64,000 nt of DNA, taken from NCBI RefSeq assembly GCF_001956915.1, contig NZ_MLJO01000001.1, positions 142,075 through 206,074 on the forward strand. Reading direction: 5' to 3'. A program made the position numbers and the translations under genes. The notes below the pieces were generated by a model that worked only from the letters and a program-made list of their open reading frames with translations, searched no databases and was not told where the DNA came from. Below are positions 28,039-37,546 of the stretch, in pieces. Positions within the stretch are counted from its first letter, which is position 1. Every line of letters starts with the position of its first letter. Source of the DNA: Intrasporangium flavum. Its GTDB lineage: Bacteria > Actinomycetota > Actinomycetes > Actinomycetales > Dermatophilaceae.

Positions 28039-30336
28039 TCAGTGGCTCCTCACGCTGATGATGTGTACGGGTTCCGAGTCGGGGCCGAGGCGGACCCAGT
28101 TGTCCTGCCGCCACTGCCACGTCTGGTTGGTGATGTGGTCGTGCGCGTCGAAGGTCGACCACGAGGCCATACCCATCGCGCCGAGGTCGAGGTGCACCCA
28201 CGTCTCACGCGTCGCGTGCGGGTCGAGGTTGGCGACGACGAGGACGGTGTCGCGCTCGCCCGTGGCGCGGTCGACACGGGTCTTGCTGAAGACGAGGACG
28301 TTGTCGTCCTCGGCCGTGTGGAAGTGCAGGTTGCGCAGCCAGCGCAGCGCGGGGTGCCAGCCGCGGATCTCGTTGAGCCGCTTGAGGTACCACGCCAGCG
28401 AGCGGTGCTCGAGCGGGCCGCCGGGCTCGTAGAGGTACCACTGGCGGTCCTTGTACTCGTACTTCTCGTTGTCGATCTGCTCCTCGGCGCCGGGGCGGGC
28501 CACGTGCTCCATCAGCTCGTAGCCGGCGTAGATGCCGTACGTCGGCACGAGCGTCGCCGCCAGGGCCGCGCGCAGCTTCCACGCGGTGGGGCCGCCGTAC
28601 TGCATGTACGGCGTGAGGATGTCGTGGGTCGTCGGCCAGAAGGCGGGGCGCATGTACGTGGCGCCGGTGTCGTCGGAGGCCAGCTCGCGGCCGTACTCCT
28701 CGAGCTCCCACTTCTCGTTGCGCCACGCGTAGTAGGTGTAGCTCTGCTGGAACCCGGCCTTGGCCAGCTCGTGCATCATCGCCGGCTTGGTGAAGGCCTC
28801 GGAGAGCCAGATGGTCTCGGGGTGCTGCTCGGCGACGTCGGCGATCAGCCACTGCCAGAAGCGAACCGGCTTGGTGTGGGGGTTGTCGACGCGGAAGATC
28901 CGCACGCCGTGGTCGAGCCACACCTGGATGACGCGGCGCACCTCGGCGTAGGCCGAGGCGGGGTCGTTGTCGAAGTTCAGGGGGTAGATGTCCTGGTACT
29001 TCTTCGGCGGGTTCTCGGCGTAGGCGATGGTGCCGTCGGCGCGCGTCGTGAACAGCTCCGGGTGCGTCTGCACCCACGGGTGGTCCGGGGAGGCCTGCAG
29101 CGCGATGTCGAGCGCCACCTCGAGGCCGACGCGCTTCGCCTCGGCGACGAACGCGTCGAAGTCCTCGAAGGTGCCGAGGTCGGGGTGGATGGCGTCGTGC
29201 CCACCGTCGGGCGAGCCGATGGCGTAGGGCGACCCGGGGTCGCCGGGCTCGGCGGTCAGGGTGTTGTTGCGGCCCTTGCGCGCCGTCGTGCCGATCGGGT
29301 GGATCGGGGTCAGGTACACGACGTCGAAGCCCATGTCGGCGATGGCGGGCAGCCGCTGCGCGGCGGTGCGGAACGTGCCCGAGACCCACTCGCCGGTCTT
29401 CTCGTCGCGGCGGGCGCCCTCGGAGCGGGGGAAGATCTCGTACCAGGCGCCGAAGAGCGCCAGCTCGCGCTCGACGTGCAGGGCGTGGGACGGCGAGGGG
29501 GAGACGAGCTCGCGCAGCGGCATGATCGCGGCGAGGCCGGTGATCTCGGGGGAGGTGGCGGCCCCGAAGCGGTGCGCCGCCGGACGACGCGTGTCGGCGA
29601 GGGCGAGGGCGCCCTTGTCGATCTCCGACGCGTCGGCCCCCTGGCCGCGGACGGCCTCGGCGAAGCGCTCGAGCACCTTGACGCCCTCGGCGCACATGAG
29701 GTCCTCGTCGACCCCGGCCGCGATCTTGATGCCGGCGTCGTGGACCCACGTCGCGTAGGGGTCGGACCAGCCCTCGACGCGGTAGGTCCACCAGCCCTCC
29801 CGGCCGGCCACCACGGGCGCCGACCACTCCGAGGTGCCCGGGTTGTCGCAGTGCATCGGGAAGTAGTGGTCGCGGCCGTCGGGGTCGGTGAGCACCGCGG
29901 TGGCGTTGACGGCGTCGTGGCCCTCGCGGAAGACCTTGGCGCGCACGACGAACTCCTCGCCGACGACCGACTTGGCCGGGCGGGTGCCGCCGTCGACGAG
30001 CGGGCGCACGTCGCTGACCGGGATGCGTCCGATGGGCAGCGCGTCGCCGGGGTAGCCCGCGACGGTCGGGGCCTCGCTCACCGGGTGCTCGGGCGCGAGC
30101 GTCGAGGCGCCGGCCGACGTCTCGTCGACGAACGCGGCGTCGGCGCCGGGATGCGAGTCGTCCGGCGTGGCGGTCGCGGCAGGGGCGGAGGCCGCGGCGG
30201 GGGTGCTCACGGGCGCCTGCGCGGCGTCGCGGGACACGGTGGTCACCGGTGTCGGGTCGGGGCGGCTCGCGGGTGACACCTGCGAGCGCGGTCGTGCGGG
30301 CTTGCTGGAACGGGACTTCTTCGCTGAGCCAGTCAC
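28039..30336 (-). CDS. glgE: Alpha-1,4-glucan:maltose-1-phosphate maltosyltransferase
   Basis: The 765-residue GH13_3 enzyme extends alpha-1,4-glucan with maltosyl units from maltose-1-phosphate. The nucleophile Asp484 ([11 protein letters not shown]) and acid/base Glu513 (IWLSEAF) are 29 residues apart, as are Asp394 and Glu423 of the Streptomyces enzyme. The numbers are shifted by 90 because of an N-terminal extension of about 95 residues rich in Ala, Pro, Thr and Ser, with a basic start ([12 protein letters not shown]). An internal start that would remove this extension cannot be excluded. It is the first gene of the operon and diverges from glgP. Confidence 0.95.
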   Translation of the reverse strand: MTGSAKKSRSSKPARPRSQVSPASRPDPTPVTTVSRDAAQAPVSTPAAASAPAATATPDDSHPGADAAFVDETSAGASTLAPEHPVSEAPTVAGYPGDALPIGRIPVSDVRPLVDGGTRPAKSVVGEEFVVRAKVFREGHDAVNATAVLTDPDGRDHYFPMHCDNPGTSEWSAPVVAGREGWWTYRVEGWSDPYATWVHDAGIKIAAGVDEDLMCAEGVKVLERFAEAVRGQGADASEIDKGALALADTRRPAAHRFGAATSPEITGLAAIMPLRELVSPSPSHALHVERELALFGAWYEIFPRSEGARRDEKTGEWVSGTFRTAAQRLPAIADMGFDVVYLTPIHPIGTTARKGRNNTLTAEPGDPGSPYAIGSPDGGHDAIHPDLGTFEDFDAFVAEAKRVGLEVALDIALQASPDHPWVQTHPELFTTRADGTIAYAENPPKKYQDIYPLNFDNDPASAYAEVRRVIQVWLDHGVRIFRVDNPHTKPVRFWQWLIADVAEQHPETIWLSEAFTKPAMMHELAKAGFQQSYTYYAWRNEKWELEEYGRELASDDTGATYMRPAFWPTTHDILTPYMQYGGPTAWKLRAALAATLVPTYGIYAGYELMEHVARPGAEEQIDNEKYEYKDRQWYLYEPGGPLEHRSLAWYLKRLNEIRGWHPALRWLRNLHFHTAEDDNVLVFSKTRVDRATGERDTVLVVANLDPHATRETWVHLDLGAMGMASWSTFDAHDHITNQTWQWRQDNWVRLGPDSEPVHIISVRSH

Positions 30337-30452
30337 GGGATCGACCGTATCGAAGTTGGGCCCGTCCCGACACGGGCGCGCGGGCCGACGAGGGGCCGTC
30401 TCGGGGGCTGGGCACGAATCGGGACGATTCGGGTCCGAGGGATGAAACCCGG

Positions 30453-30468
30453 CTGCAAGAGTTGCAAG
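30453..30468. promoter_or_regulatory. Direct heptamers CTGCAAG/TTGCAAG in the glgE-glgP divergent region
   Basis: CTGCAAG (30453-30459) and TTGCAAG (30462-30468) are spaced 9 bp start to start. CTTGCAG/CTGCAAG heptamers are known in Streptomyces amylase and maltose promoters as targets of the LacI-family regulator MalR. Here they lie between the glgE operon and glgP, about 34-50 bp before the glgP GTG, so maltodextrin-type control is plausible. Confidence 0.5.
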
Positions 30469-30487
30469 AACACGTCAGCGGGCCCCT

Positions 30488-30493
30488 TATGCT
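30488..30493 (+). promoter_or_regulatory. -10-like element of glgP
   Basis: TATGCT ends 8 nt before the GTG at 30502, compatible with a leaderless or very short leader transcript. The CTGCAAG/TTGCAAG heptamers lie 20-35 bp upstream, overlapping where a -35 would be. Confidence 0.4.
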
Positions 30494-30501
30494 GGCTCCT
30501 C

Positions 30502-33090
30502 GTGAAGGCCATCCGTCGCTTCAGCGTCCGCACCGTCCTGCCCACCCGGATCGAGGGTCTCGGCGTCCTCGCCAGCAACCTCCGGTGGTCCTGGCACCCG
30601 CCGACGCGTGACCTCTTCGAGAGCATCAGCCCCCGCAAGTGGGCCCAGGCGAACGAGGACCCCGTCAAGCTCCTGTCCCGTCTGTCGGCCGACGAGCTCG
30701 CCTCGCTCGCCGCCGACGACGACTTCGTCGGCAGCGTCGTCGCCGCCAACGCCGACCTGCAGTCCTACCTCACCGACGAGCGCTGGTACCAGCGCTGGAG
30801 CCGCGAGCAGGGGTCCGCCGGTGGCGCCGCCCCGGCCGCGATCGCCTACTTCAGCCCCGAGTTCGGCATCACCGCGGTGCTGCCGCAGTACTCCGGCGGC
30901 CTCGGCATCCTCGCCGGCGACCACCTCAAGACGGCCTCAGACCTCGGCGTGCCGATCGTCGGCGTCGGCCTCTTCTACAAGACCGGCTACTTCAAGCAGG
31001 CCCTCGACCGCGACGGCTGGCAGGTCGAGTCCTACCCCGTCCTCGACCCCGACGGCCTGCCGCTGTCGCTGCTGCGCGAGGACGACGGCACGCCCGCGGT
31101 CGTCACCATCGACCTGCCCGCCGGACGCGTCCTCAACGCCCACGTCTGGAAGGCGCAGGTGGGCCGCGTCCCGCTGCTGCTGCTCGACTCCGACGTGCCC
31201 GGCAACGACGAGCAGACGCGTCGGGTCACCGAGTCGCTCTACGGCGGCGGCGGCGACACCCGCCTCGAGCAGGAGCTGCTCCTCGGCGTCGGCGGCGTCC
31301 GCGCCCTGCGCCTGTGGTCGCGCCTGTCCGGCGCGCCGGCCCCGGAGGTGTTCCACACCAACGAGGGCCACGCCGGCTTCCTCGGCGTCGAGCGCATCAC
31401 CGAGCTGGTCCGCGACCACGGCCTCAGCTTCGACGAGGCCCTCGAGGCCGTCCGCTCGGCCACCGTCTTCACGACGCACACGCCCGTGCCGGCCGGCATC
31501 GACCGCTTCGACGCCGCGAAGATCAACCTCTTCTTCGGCGGCCCCAACGCCATCCCCGGCGTGCCCGTCGAGCGCCTCCTCGCCCTCGGTGCCGAGGACT
31601 ACGAGGGCGGCCAGCCCGGCATCTTCAACATGGCCGTCATGGGCCTGCGCCTGGCCCAGCGCGCCAACGGCGTGTCCCAGCTGCACGGCGTCGTCAGCCG
31701 CGAGATGTTCGACGGCCTGTGGCCGGGCTTCGACGACGACGAGGTGCCGATCACGAGCATCACCAACGGCGTCCACGCCCCGACGTGGGTCGACCGCTCG
31801 GTCTACGACGTCGCCCTCAAGCACCTCGGCACCGCCGACATCGCCGGCGAGAACGCCTGGGACCGCATCGACGAGGTGCCCGCCGACGCCGTGTGGTCGA
31901 CCAAGCGCGAGATGCGCGAGAAGCTCGTCACCGACGCCCGCCGCCGCGTCCGGTCGTCGTGGCTCAAGCGTGGCGCCACCGAGCTCGAGCTCGGCTGGAC
32001 CGACCACATCCTCGACCCGGACGTCCTGACCATCGGCTTCGCCCGGCGCGTCCCGACCTACAAGCGCCTGACGCTCATGCTGCGCGACCCGGAGCGCCTC
32101 AAGCGCCTGCTCCTGCACCCGGAGCGCCCGGTCCAGCTCGTCATCGCCGGCAAGTCGCACCCGGCCGACGAGACCGGCAAGCGCCTCATCCAGGAGATGG
32201 TCCGCTTCGCCGACGACCCCGAGGTGCGCCACCGCATCGTCTTCCTGCCGAACTACGACATCGCCATGGCCCAGCACCTCTACCCGGGCTGCGACGTCTG
32301 GCTCAACAACCCGCTGCGCCCGTTCGAGGCCTGCGGCACGTCGGGCATGAAGGCGGCCCTCAACGGCGGCCTCAACCTCTCGATCCTCGACGGCTGGTGG
32401 GACGAGTGGTTCGACGGCCGCAACGGCTGGGCCATCCCCACCGCCGACGGCGTCGAGGACGCCGACCGCCGCGACGACATCGAGGCGGCCGCGCTCTACG
32501 ACCTCATCGAGCACGACGTCGCGCCGAAGTTCTACGACCGCGGCACCGACGGCCTGCCCAACGGGTGGATCTCGATGATGACCCACACGCTCAAGACCCT
32601 CGGTCCCAAGGTCCTGGCCAGCCGCATGGTCGAGGACTACGTCACCCGGCTCTACAGCCCGGCCGCGGGCGCGGGTCGCTCGCTCAACGGTCCTGAGTTC
32701 GCCGGTGCCAAGGAGCTGGCCGCGTACAAGGCGTCGGTCCGCGCCGCGTGGCCGAACGTCAAGGTCGAGCACCTCGAGCCCTCGGGCCTGTCCGACTCCC
32801 CGCAGGTCGGCGACACCCTCGACCTGCGCGCCTACGTCGACCTCGCCGGGCTGCGCCCCGAGGACGTCGAGGTGCAGCTCGTCCACGGTCACGTCAACGA
32901 GGCCGACGAGCTGTGGGGCGTCGAGACGACGCCGCTCGCCTTCGTCGAGAGCTACGAGAACGGTCGCGCCCAGTTCGCCGGGAGCCAGCCGCTCGGCCGC
33001 ACCGGGTCGTTCGGCTACAGCGTCCGCATCGTGCCGCGCCACCCGGCGCTCGCGTCGTCGGCCGAGCTGGGCCTGGCCCGCACCGCCTGA
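30502..33090 (+). CDS. glgP: Glycogen (alpha-glucan) phosphorylase
   Basis: The 862-residue PLP enzyme releases glucose-1-phosphate from glycogen. It resembles the actinobacterial GlgP type: the start KAIRRFSVRTVLP, LRWSWHPPTRDLF, YSGGLGILAGDHLK and HTNEGHAGFLG are conserved, and the PLP-binding Lys617 lies in CGTSGMKAALNGG. GTG at 30502 is preferred over the ATG at 30442 because M. tuberculosis GlgP begins at the equivalent residue and the extra 20 residues contain the regulatory heptamers. It diverges from glgE; its product feeds Pgm. Confidence 0.95.
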   Translation: MKAIRRFSVRTVLPTRIEGLGVLASNLRWSWHPPTRDLFESISPRKWAQANEDPVKLLSRLSADELASLAADDDFVGSVVAANADLQSYLTDERWYQRWSREQGSAGGAAPAAIAYFSPEFGITAVLPQYSGGLGILAGDHLKTASDLGVPIVGVGLFYKTGYFKQALDRDGWQVESYPVLDPDGLPLSLLREDDGTPAVVTIDLPAGRVLNAHVWKAQVGRVPLLLLDSDVPGNDEQTRRVTESLYGGGGDTRLEQELLLGVGGVRALRLWSRLSGAPAPEVFHTNEGHAGFLGVERITELVRDHGLSFDEALEAVRSATVFTTHTPVPAGIDRFDAAKINLFFGGPNAIPGVPVERLLALGAEDYEGGQPGIFNMAVMGLRLAQRANGVSQLHGVVSREMFDGLWPGFDDDEVPITSITNGVHAPTWVDRSVYDVALKHLGTADIAGENAWDRIDEVPADAVWSTKREMREKLVTDARRRVRSSWLKRGATELELGWTDHILDPDVLTIGFARRVPTYKRLTLMLRDPERLKRLLLHPERPVQLVIAGKSHPADETGKRLIQEMVRFADDPEVRHRIVFLPNYDIAMAQHLYPGCDVWLNNPLRPFEACGTSGMKAALNGGLNLSILDGWWDEWFDGRNGWAIPTADGVEDADRRDDIEAAALYDLIEHDVAPKFYDRGTDGLPNGWISMMTHTLKTLGPKVLASRMVEDYVTRLYSPAAGAGRSLNGPEFAGAKELAAYKASVRAAWPNVKVEHLEPSGLSDSPQVGDTLDLRAYVDLAGLRPEDVEVQLVHGHVNEADELWGVETTPLAFVESYENGRAQFAGSQPLGRTGSFGYSVRIVPRHPALASSAELGLARTA

Positions 33091-33111
33091 CGCGCGTCGC
33101 CGCGACGACGC

Positions 33112-33143
33112 AGAGCCCGGCCCCCACGCGGGGGCCGGGCTCT
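33112..33143. terminator. Bidirectional terminator between glgP and glgX
   Basis: A perfect 14-bp stem, AGAGCCCGGCCCCC (33112-33125) with its complement at 33130-33143, encloses the loop ACGC. It lies between the convergent stops of glgP (33090) and glgX (33161). Confidence 0.8.
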
Positions 33144-33160
33144 CGGCGTGCGTGGCGGGC

Positions 33161-35305
33161 TCAGCCGGCGTCGACGGCGCACCAGACCTGCATCGAGGCC
33201 GGGCCCATCGGCAGCGTCGTGCCTGCGGGCACGGGCGCGCCGGGCTCGGACGGGCGCGCGTCGGAGCTGTCCCAGACCAGCTCGTAGGCGGAGGTGCCCG
33301 GGGTGGCGGGAAGGGTGACGTCGACGGCCTCCGCCGCGCCGTTGAGCACGACGAGCACCGACTGCTGGTCGTGCCAGAGGCCGTTGTAGAGCGCCTGGAG
33401 CACGTGCTCGGCGGGGCCGTCCCAGCGGTGCCCCATCGGGCCGCCGTCGCCGGCGAACCAGGCCAGGTCGGTGGAGCCGTCGGTGTGCACCGGGCGGCCG
33501 GTGAAGAACGAGCGCTGGCGCAGCACCGGGTGCTCGCGGCGCAGGCGCACGAGGTGACGCGTCGTGGCGAGGAGGTCCTCCTGCCACGGCTCGTGGTCCC
33601 ACGCCATCCAGCTGATCTCGTTGTCCTGGGAGTACGGGTTGTTGTTGCCGCGCTGGCTGCGCCCGACCTCGTCGCCGGCCGTGAGCATCGGGACGCCCGT
33701 CGACAGCAGCAGCGTGCCGAGCAGGTTGCGCATCGTGCGGCGACGCGCGTCGAGGATCCGCTCGTCGTCGGTGCGCCCCTCGACGCCGTGGTTCCACGAG
33801 CGGTTGTCGTTCGAGCCGTCGGTGCCGCTGTGGCCGTTGACCCCGTTGTGCTTGGTGTCGTAGGCCGTGAGGTCGTGCAGCGTGAAGCCGTCGTGCGCGG
33901 TGACGAAGTTGACCGATGCGATGGTGCCGCGGTCGTGGCTGTCGAAGAGGTCCTGCGAGCCGGCCAGGCGGGTGGCGAGGTCGCGGACGCCGTGCCCGAC
34001 GCCGCCGTTCGCCGACGCGGCGAGGTCCTGCAGCCAGAAGGTGCGCGCGGTGTCGCGGTAGCGGTCGTTCCACTCCGAGAACGGCGGCGGGAACTGGCCC
34101 GTGCGCCAGCCGTGGATGCCGAGGTCCCACGGCTCGGCGACGAGCTTGGCGCGCGACAGGACCGGGTCGGTGCGCAGCGCGACGAGGAAGGGGTGGTCGC
34201 GGTCGAAGTGGTCGTCCTTGCCGCGGCCGAGGGCGACGGCGAGGTCGAAGCGGAACCCGTCGACGTGGCACTCCTGCACCCAGTAGCGCAGCGAGTCCAG
34301 CACCATGCGGGCCACGACCGGGTGGGTGAGGTCGAGGGTGTTGCCGCAGCCGGTGACGTCGATGTCGCGGCCGCGGCCGTCGACGCGGTAGTAGGCGCGC
34401 TGGTCGAGGCCGCGCCACGACAGCGTCATGCCGTCGCGCGACTTCTCGGCGGTGTGGTTGTAGACGACGTCGAGGAGCACCTCGATGCCGGCGGCGTGCA
34501 GCGCGCGCACCATCGCCTTGAACTCGTCGAGGACGCCCTGCGGGTCGCCCACCGACGCATACGCCGGGTGCGGCGCGAAGAAGCCGAGGGTGTTGTAGCC
34601 CCAGTGGTTGGTCAGCCCGCGCAGGACGAGCTCGGGCTCGTGGGTGAAGGCGTGGACCGGCAGCAGCTCGACGGCGGTGACCCCGAGCGCGGTGAGGTGC
34701 TCGACGAAGGCCGGGTGCGCCAGACCCGCGTACGTGCCGCGCAGCGGCTCCGGCACGCCGGGGTGCAGCGCCGTCGCGTTCTTGACGTGCACCTCGTACA
34801 CGAGCGACTCGGTCAGCGAGGTGCGCGGGAACTCGTCGTCGCCCCAGTCGAACTCGCGGTCCACGACCACGCAGCGCGGCATGAACGGGGCCGAGTCGCG
34901 GGTGTCGCGCACGGCGAGGTCGCCGGTGAGGTCGGCCCGGACCCGGTGGCCGAAGAGGGCCGGGTCGAGGGACACCTCGCCCTCGAGGGCCCGGGCGTAC
35001 GGGTCGAGGACGAGCTTGGCGGGGTTGTGGAGCAGCGACTGCTCGGGGTCCCAGTCACCGTCGACCCGGAAGGCGTACCGCTGCCCGGCGCCGACGCCCG
35101 GGACCGTGTCGAACCACGTGCCGTGGGCCCGGTGGCGCAGCGGCACGCGCCGCTCGGTCTCGACGCCGTCGGCGTCGCGGTCGAAGAGGCAGACCTCGAC
35201 GGCGCGCGCGTGCCCGGCGTAGACCGAGAACACCGCGCCCTCGGGGCACAGGTGCACCCCCGGTTCGGGCGGCAGGTCCGGGGTCGGGGGTGGAGGGGGA
35301 CACAT
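33161..35305 (-). CDS. glgX: Glycogen debranching enzyme
   Basis: The 714-residue isoamylase-type GH13 enzyme cleaves alpha-1,6 branches left after phosphorylase action. It has an N-terminal CBM48-like domain, then VVYNHTAE, the nucleophile region DGFRFDLAVALG, the acid region KLVAEPWD and the VTAHDGFTLHDL motif; the C-terminal QRGNNNPYSQDNEISW is typical of GlgX. The N-terminus is Pro-rich. A TACGCT -10-like hexamer 6 nt before the ATG suggests a leaderless transcript. It converges with glgP. Confidence 0.94.
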   Translation of the reverse strand: MCPPPPPTPDLPPEPGVHLCPEGAVFSVYAGHARAVEVCLFDRDADGVETERRVPLRHRAHGTWFDTVPGVGAGQRYAFRVDGDWDPEQSLLHNPAKLVLDPYARALEGEVSLDPALFGHRVRADLTGDLAVRDTRDSAPFMPRCVVVDREFDWGDDEFPRTSLTESLVYEVHVKNATALHPGVPEPLRGTYAGLAHPAFVEHLTALGVTAVELLPVHAFTHEPELVLRGLTNHWGYNTLGFFAPHPAYASVGDPQGVLDEFKAMVRALHAAGIEVLLDVVYNHTAEKSRDGMTLSWRGLDQRAYYRVDGRGRDIDVTGCGNTLDLTHPVVARMVLDSLRYWVQECHVDGFRFDLAVALGRGKDDHFDRDHPFLVALRTDPVLSRAKLVAEPWDLGIHGWRTGQFPPPFSEWNDRYRDTARTFWLQDLAASANGGVGHGVRDLATRLAGSQDLFDSHDRGTIASVNFVTAHDGFTLHDLTAYDTKHNGVNGHSGTDGSNDNRSWNHGVEGRTDDERILDARRRTMRNLLGTLLLSTGVPMLTAGDEVGRSQRGNNNPYSQDNEISWMAWDHEPWQEDLLATTRHLVRLRREHPVLRQRSFFTGRPVHTDGSTDLAWFAGDGGPMGHRWDGPAEHVLQALYNGLWHDQQSVLVVLNGAAEAVDVTLPATPGTSAYELVWDSSDARPSEPGAPVPAGTTLPMGPASMQVWCAVDAG

Positions 35306-35311
35306 GGGCTC

Positions 35312-35317
35312 AGCGTA
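35312..35317 (-). promoter_or_regulatory. -10-like element of glgX
   Basis: TACGCT on the minus strand ends 6 nt before the ATG at 35305; no ribosome binding site fits in between. Confidence 0.45.
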
Positions 35318-35372
35318 TGGGGAGGAGGGGGAGCGCGAGAGGGCTGCCTCCGGCGCCCCGGGCCCGGCCGCG

Positions 35373-36185
35373 TCAGTCCGGCAGTGCGAAGGTGCACACG
35401 ACCGCGCCGTGGTCGGACGCGACCTCGACGACGGCCGCTCGCACGGGCGCGAGGTCGCGGTAGAGGACGGCGTCGAGCTCGGCGTCGAAGCGCTCGACGT
35501 CCCAGCCGGTCACGCGCGCCCCCGCCCGGGCGAGCCACTCGTGCTTGGACCCACGGATGCGCCAGGTCGGCGCGTCGAGCCCGACGTGGCGCAGCCCGAG
35601 CCCCCGCGCGAGGGCCCGGTCCGGCCGGGCCGGGCCGGGGTAGTGGTTCATGTCGCCGGCGAGCACGAGGGGCCCCGACGCGACGCGCGGGTCGGTGAGC
35701 GCGCGGTGGAGGCGCCGCACCTGGTTGCCGCGGGCGATCGCGCGCGCGAAGACGATGAGGTGGGCCGTCGCCACGGTGACGACCCGGGTGCGGGCACTCC
35801 GTCCGCCGGGTGCGTCGGGGACGTCGGGTGCGTCGGGGACGTCGTCGTGCAGCGCGTAGGACCCCGCGAGCGCACCGCGCTCGTGCCAGTGGTCCGACCA
35901 CCGCAGCAGCGGCCCGGCCGGCGCGAGCGTGGCCCGCAGCGGCGCCCCGACGAGGCGCACGCGTCGGGGGTCGTGCGCGAGGACGAGCCCCGCCGGCAGG
36001 TGTGCGGCGCTCGGCGCGAGGCCGGCGGCGGTGAGCACCCGGGAGACCGCGGCGGCCTCGAGGTGGTGCACCTCCTGCAGGGCGAGCACGTCCGGGCGGG
36101 CCGCGAGGACGGGTTCGAGACCGCCGGGGAGGGTCAGCAACCGACCCGAGAAGGTGTTGACGGTGGCGACGGTCAGCTCGGGCAC
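35373..36185 (-). CDS. Endonuclease/exonuclease/phosphatase (EEP) family protein
   Basis: The 270-residue protein shows the EEP fold: TVATVNTFSG at the start, ALQEVHHLE with the metal-binding Glu, VLAGDMNHYPG (Asp-x-Asn) in the middle and ASDHGAVVC (Asp-His) at the end. Such proteins hydrolyse phosphodiester or phosphomonoester bonds in nucleic acids, lipids or sugars; the substrate is not predictable. GTG at 36185 starts just before the first conserved strand. It diverges from ybjN-like 36231 with only 45 bp between them. Confidence 0.82.
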   Translation of the reverse strand: MPELTVATVNTFSGRLLTLPGGLEPVLAARPDVLALQEVHHLEAAAVSRVLTAAGLAPSAAHLPAGLVLAHDPRRVRLVGAPLRATLAPAGPLLRWSDHWHERGALAGSYALHDDVPDAPDVPDAPGGRSARTRVVTVATAHLIVFARAIARGNQVRRLHRALTDPRVASGPLVLAGDMNHYPGPARPDRALARGLGLRHVGLDAPTWRIRGSKHEWLARAGARVTGWDVERFDAELDAVLYRDLAPVRAAVVEVASDHGAVVCTFALPD

Positions 36186-36217
36186 AGGCCACCTCGCGTC
36201 GGTCGGGGCGATCAGTC

Positions 36218-36223
36218 TACGGT
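36218..36223 (+). promoter_or_regulatory. -10-like element before the YbjN-like gene
   Basis: TACGGT ends 7 nt before the ATG at 36231, in keeping with a leaderless start. Confidence 0.4.
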
Positions 36224-36230
36224 GGTGCGC

Positions 36231-36734
36231 ATGACCGACCCGACCTCCCTGCCCAACTTCATGCCGAGCACCCCGGGGAACACCCCCAACGGCGCCCCGG
36301 CGTCCGACAACCCGGTGCGCGACCGTGTCGTCGGGGTCCTCAAGGGCCTCGGCATCGAGGCGAGCATCGACGGCGACGGCGACATCGAGTTCGCGATCGT
36401 CGACAACGAGGGCACGAGCACGACGCTGTTCGCGCGCGTCGCGGAGGGTGACCTCGCCGTCGTCCGTTTCTTCGGCCAGTGGCAGCTCGCCGAGCCCGTC
36501 TCGCCGGACCGCAACGAGCGCCTCGCCCGCTGCAACGACCTCACGATGCAGCTCAACATCGTCAAGCTCTCGCTCGTCCAGGAGAGCCTCGTCGTCTCGG
36601 CCGAGCACGTCATCACGCCGAACGCCGACCTCGACATCCTCGTGCCGCTCTCGGTCAACCACATCCTGCAGAGCGTCGGCTTCTTCTTCCAGTCCTGGCT
36701 GCCCCAGGACGCCGTCGCCCCGGGCGAGGCCTGA
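36231..36734 (+). CDS. YbjN domain-containing protein
   Basis: The 167-residue protein resembles YbjN/type III secretion chaperone-fold proteins: an early helix NPVRDRVVGVLKGLGIEASI, the strand pair GDGDIEFAI and TTLFARV, NERLARCNDLTMQLNIVKLSL in the middle, and HVITPNADLDILVPLSVNHIL near the end. These small cytosolic proteins are thought to act as adaptors or chaperones; no enzyme motif is present. A low-complexity Pro/Asn/Thr-rich leader of about 28 residues precedes the domain. It is 4 nt upstream of the enoyl-CoA hydratase gene, suggesting one transcript. Confidence 0.8.
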   Translation: MTDPTSLPNFMPSTPGNTPNGAPASDNPVRDRVVGVLKGLGIEASIDGDGDIEFAIVDNEGTSTTLFARVAEGDLAVVRFFGQWQLAEPVSPDRNERLARCNDLTMQLNIVKLSLVQESLVVSAEHVITPNADLDILVPLSVNHILQSVGFFFQSWLPQDAVAPGEA

Positions 36735-36738
36735 CCTG

Positions 36739-37518
36739 ATGGGCGAGTTCGTCCGGCTCGAGGTCGAGGGCGGCATCGGCACGATCCGCCTCGACCGGCC
36801 GAAGATGAACGCGCTCAACGTCCAGGTCCAGGAGGAGATCCGCGCCGCGGCCGCCGAGGCCACCGACCGCGCCGACGTCAAGGCGGTCATCGTCTACGGC
36901 GGCGAGCGCGTCTTCGCCGCGGGCGCGGACATCAAGGAGATGCAGACCATGTCGTACACCGACATGGTCGACCGCTCGGCGCCGCTGTCGAGCTCGATCA
37001 CGGCGGTCGCGCGCATCCCCAAGCCGGTCATCGCCGCGATCACCGGCTACGCGCTCGGCGGCGGCTGCGAGCTCGCGCTCGCGTGCGACTTCCGGGTCGT
37101 GGCCGAGGACGCCAGGCTCGGCCAGCCGGAGATCCTCCTCGGGATCATCCCGGGCGCCGGCGGCACCCAGCGGCTCTCGCGGCTCGTCGGTGCCTCGCGC
37201 GCCAAGGAGATCATCTTCTCGGGCCGGTTCGTCGACGCCCAGGAGGCGCTCGCCATCGGCCTGGCCGACCGCGTCGTGCCCGCCGCCGACGTCTACACCG
37301 CGGCCCGCGAGTGGGCGGCCACCTTCGTCGGCGGCCCGACCTACGCCGTCCGCGCCGCCAAGGAGGCCATCGACCGCGGCCTCGAGGTCGACCTCGAGAC
37401 CGGTCTCGAGATCGAGCGGATGCTCTTCGCCGGCCTCTTCGGCACGCGCGACCGCGAGATCGGCATGACCTCCTTCGTCGAGCAGGGCCCGGGCAAGGCG
37501 CAGTTCGAGGGTCGCTGA
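36739..37518 (+). CDS. Enoyl-CoA hydratase/isomerase family protein
   Basis: The 259-residue crotonase-fold protein adds water to trans-2-enoyl-CoA in beta-oxidation or crotonyl-CoA metabolism. The oxyanion hole segments FAAGADIKEM (about 55-64) and ALGGGCELALACD (about 101-113) are present. The catalytic Glu pair lies in the GGCEL and QPEILLGIIPGAGG segments. ATG at 36739 follows YbjN by 4 nt. The presence of both Glu suggests a true hydratase. With thiolase and the fused dehydrogenase elsewhere in the window it could complete acetyl-CoA to crotonyl-CoA conversion. Confidence 0.9.
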   Translation: MGEFVRLEVEGGIGTIRLDRPKMNALNVQVQEEIRAAAAEATDRADVKAVIVYGGERVFAAGADIKEMQTMSYTDMVDRSAPLSSSITAVARIPKPVIAAITGYALGGGCELALACDFRVVAEDARLGQPEILLGIIPGAGGTQRLSRLVGASRAKEIIFSGRFVDAQEALAIGLADRVVPAADVYTAAREWAATFVGGPTYAVRAAKEAIDRGLEVDLETGLEIERMLFAGLFGTRDREIGMTSFVEQGPGKAQFEGR

Positions 37519-37546
37519 CCCCGGTGCCCGCCCGTGCTGACCTGAC

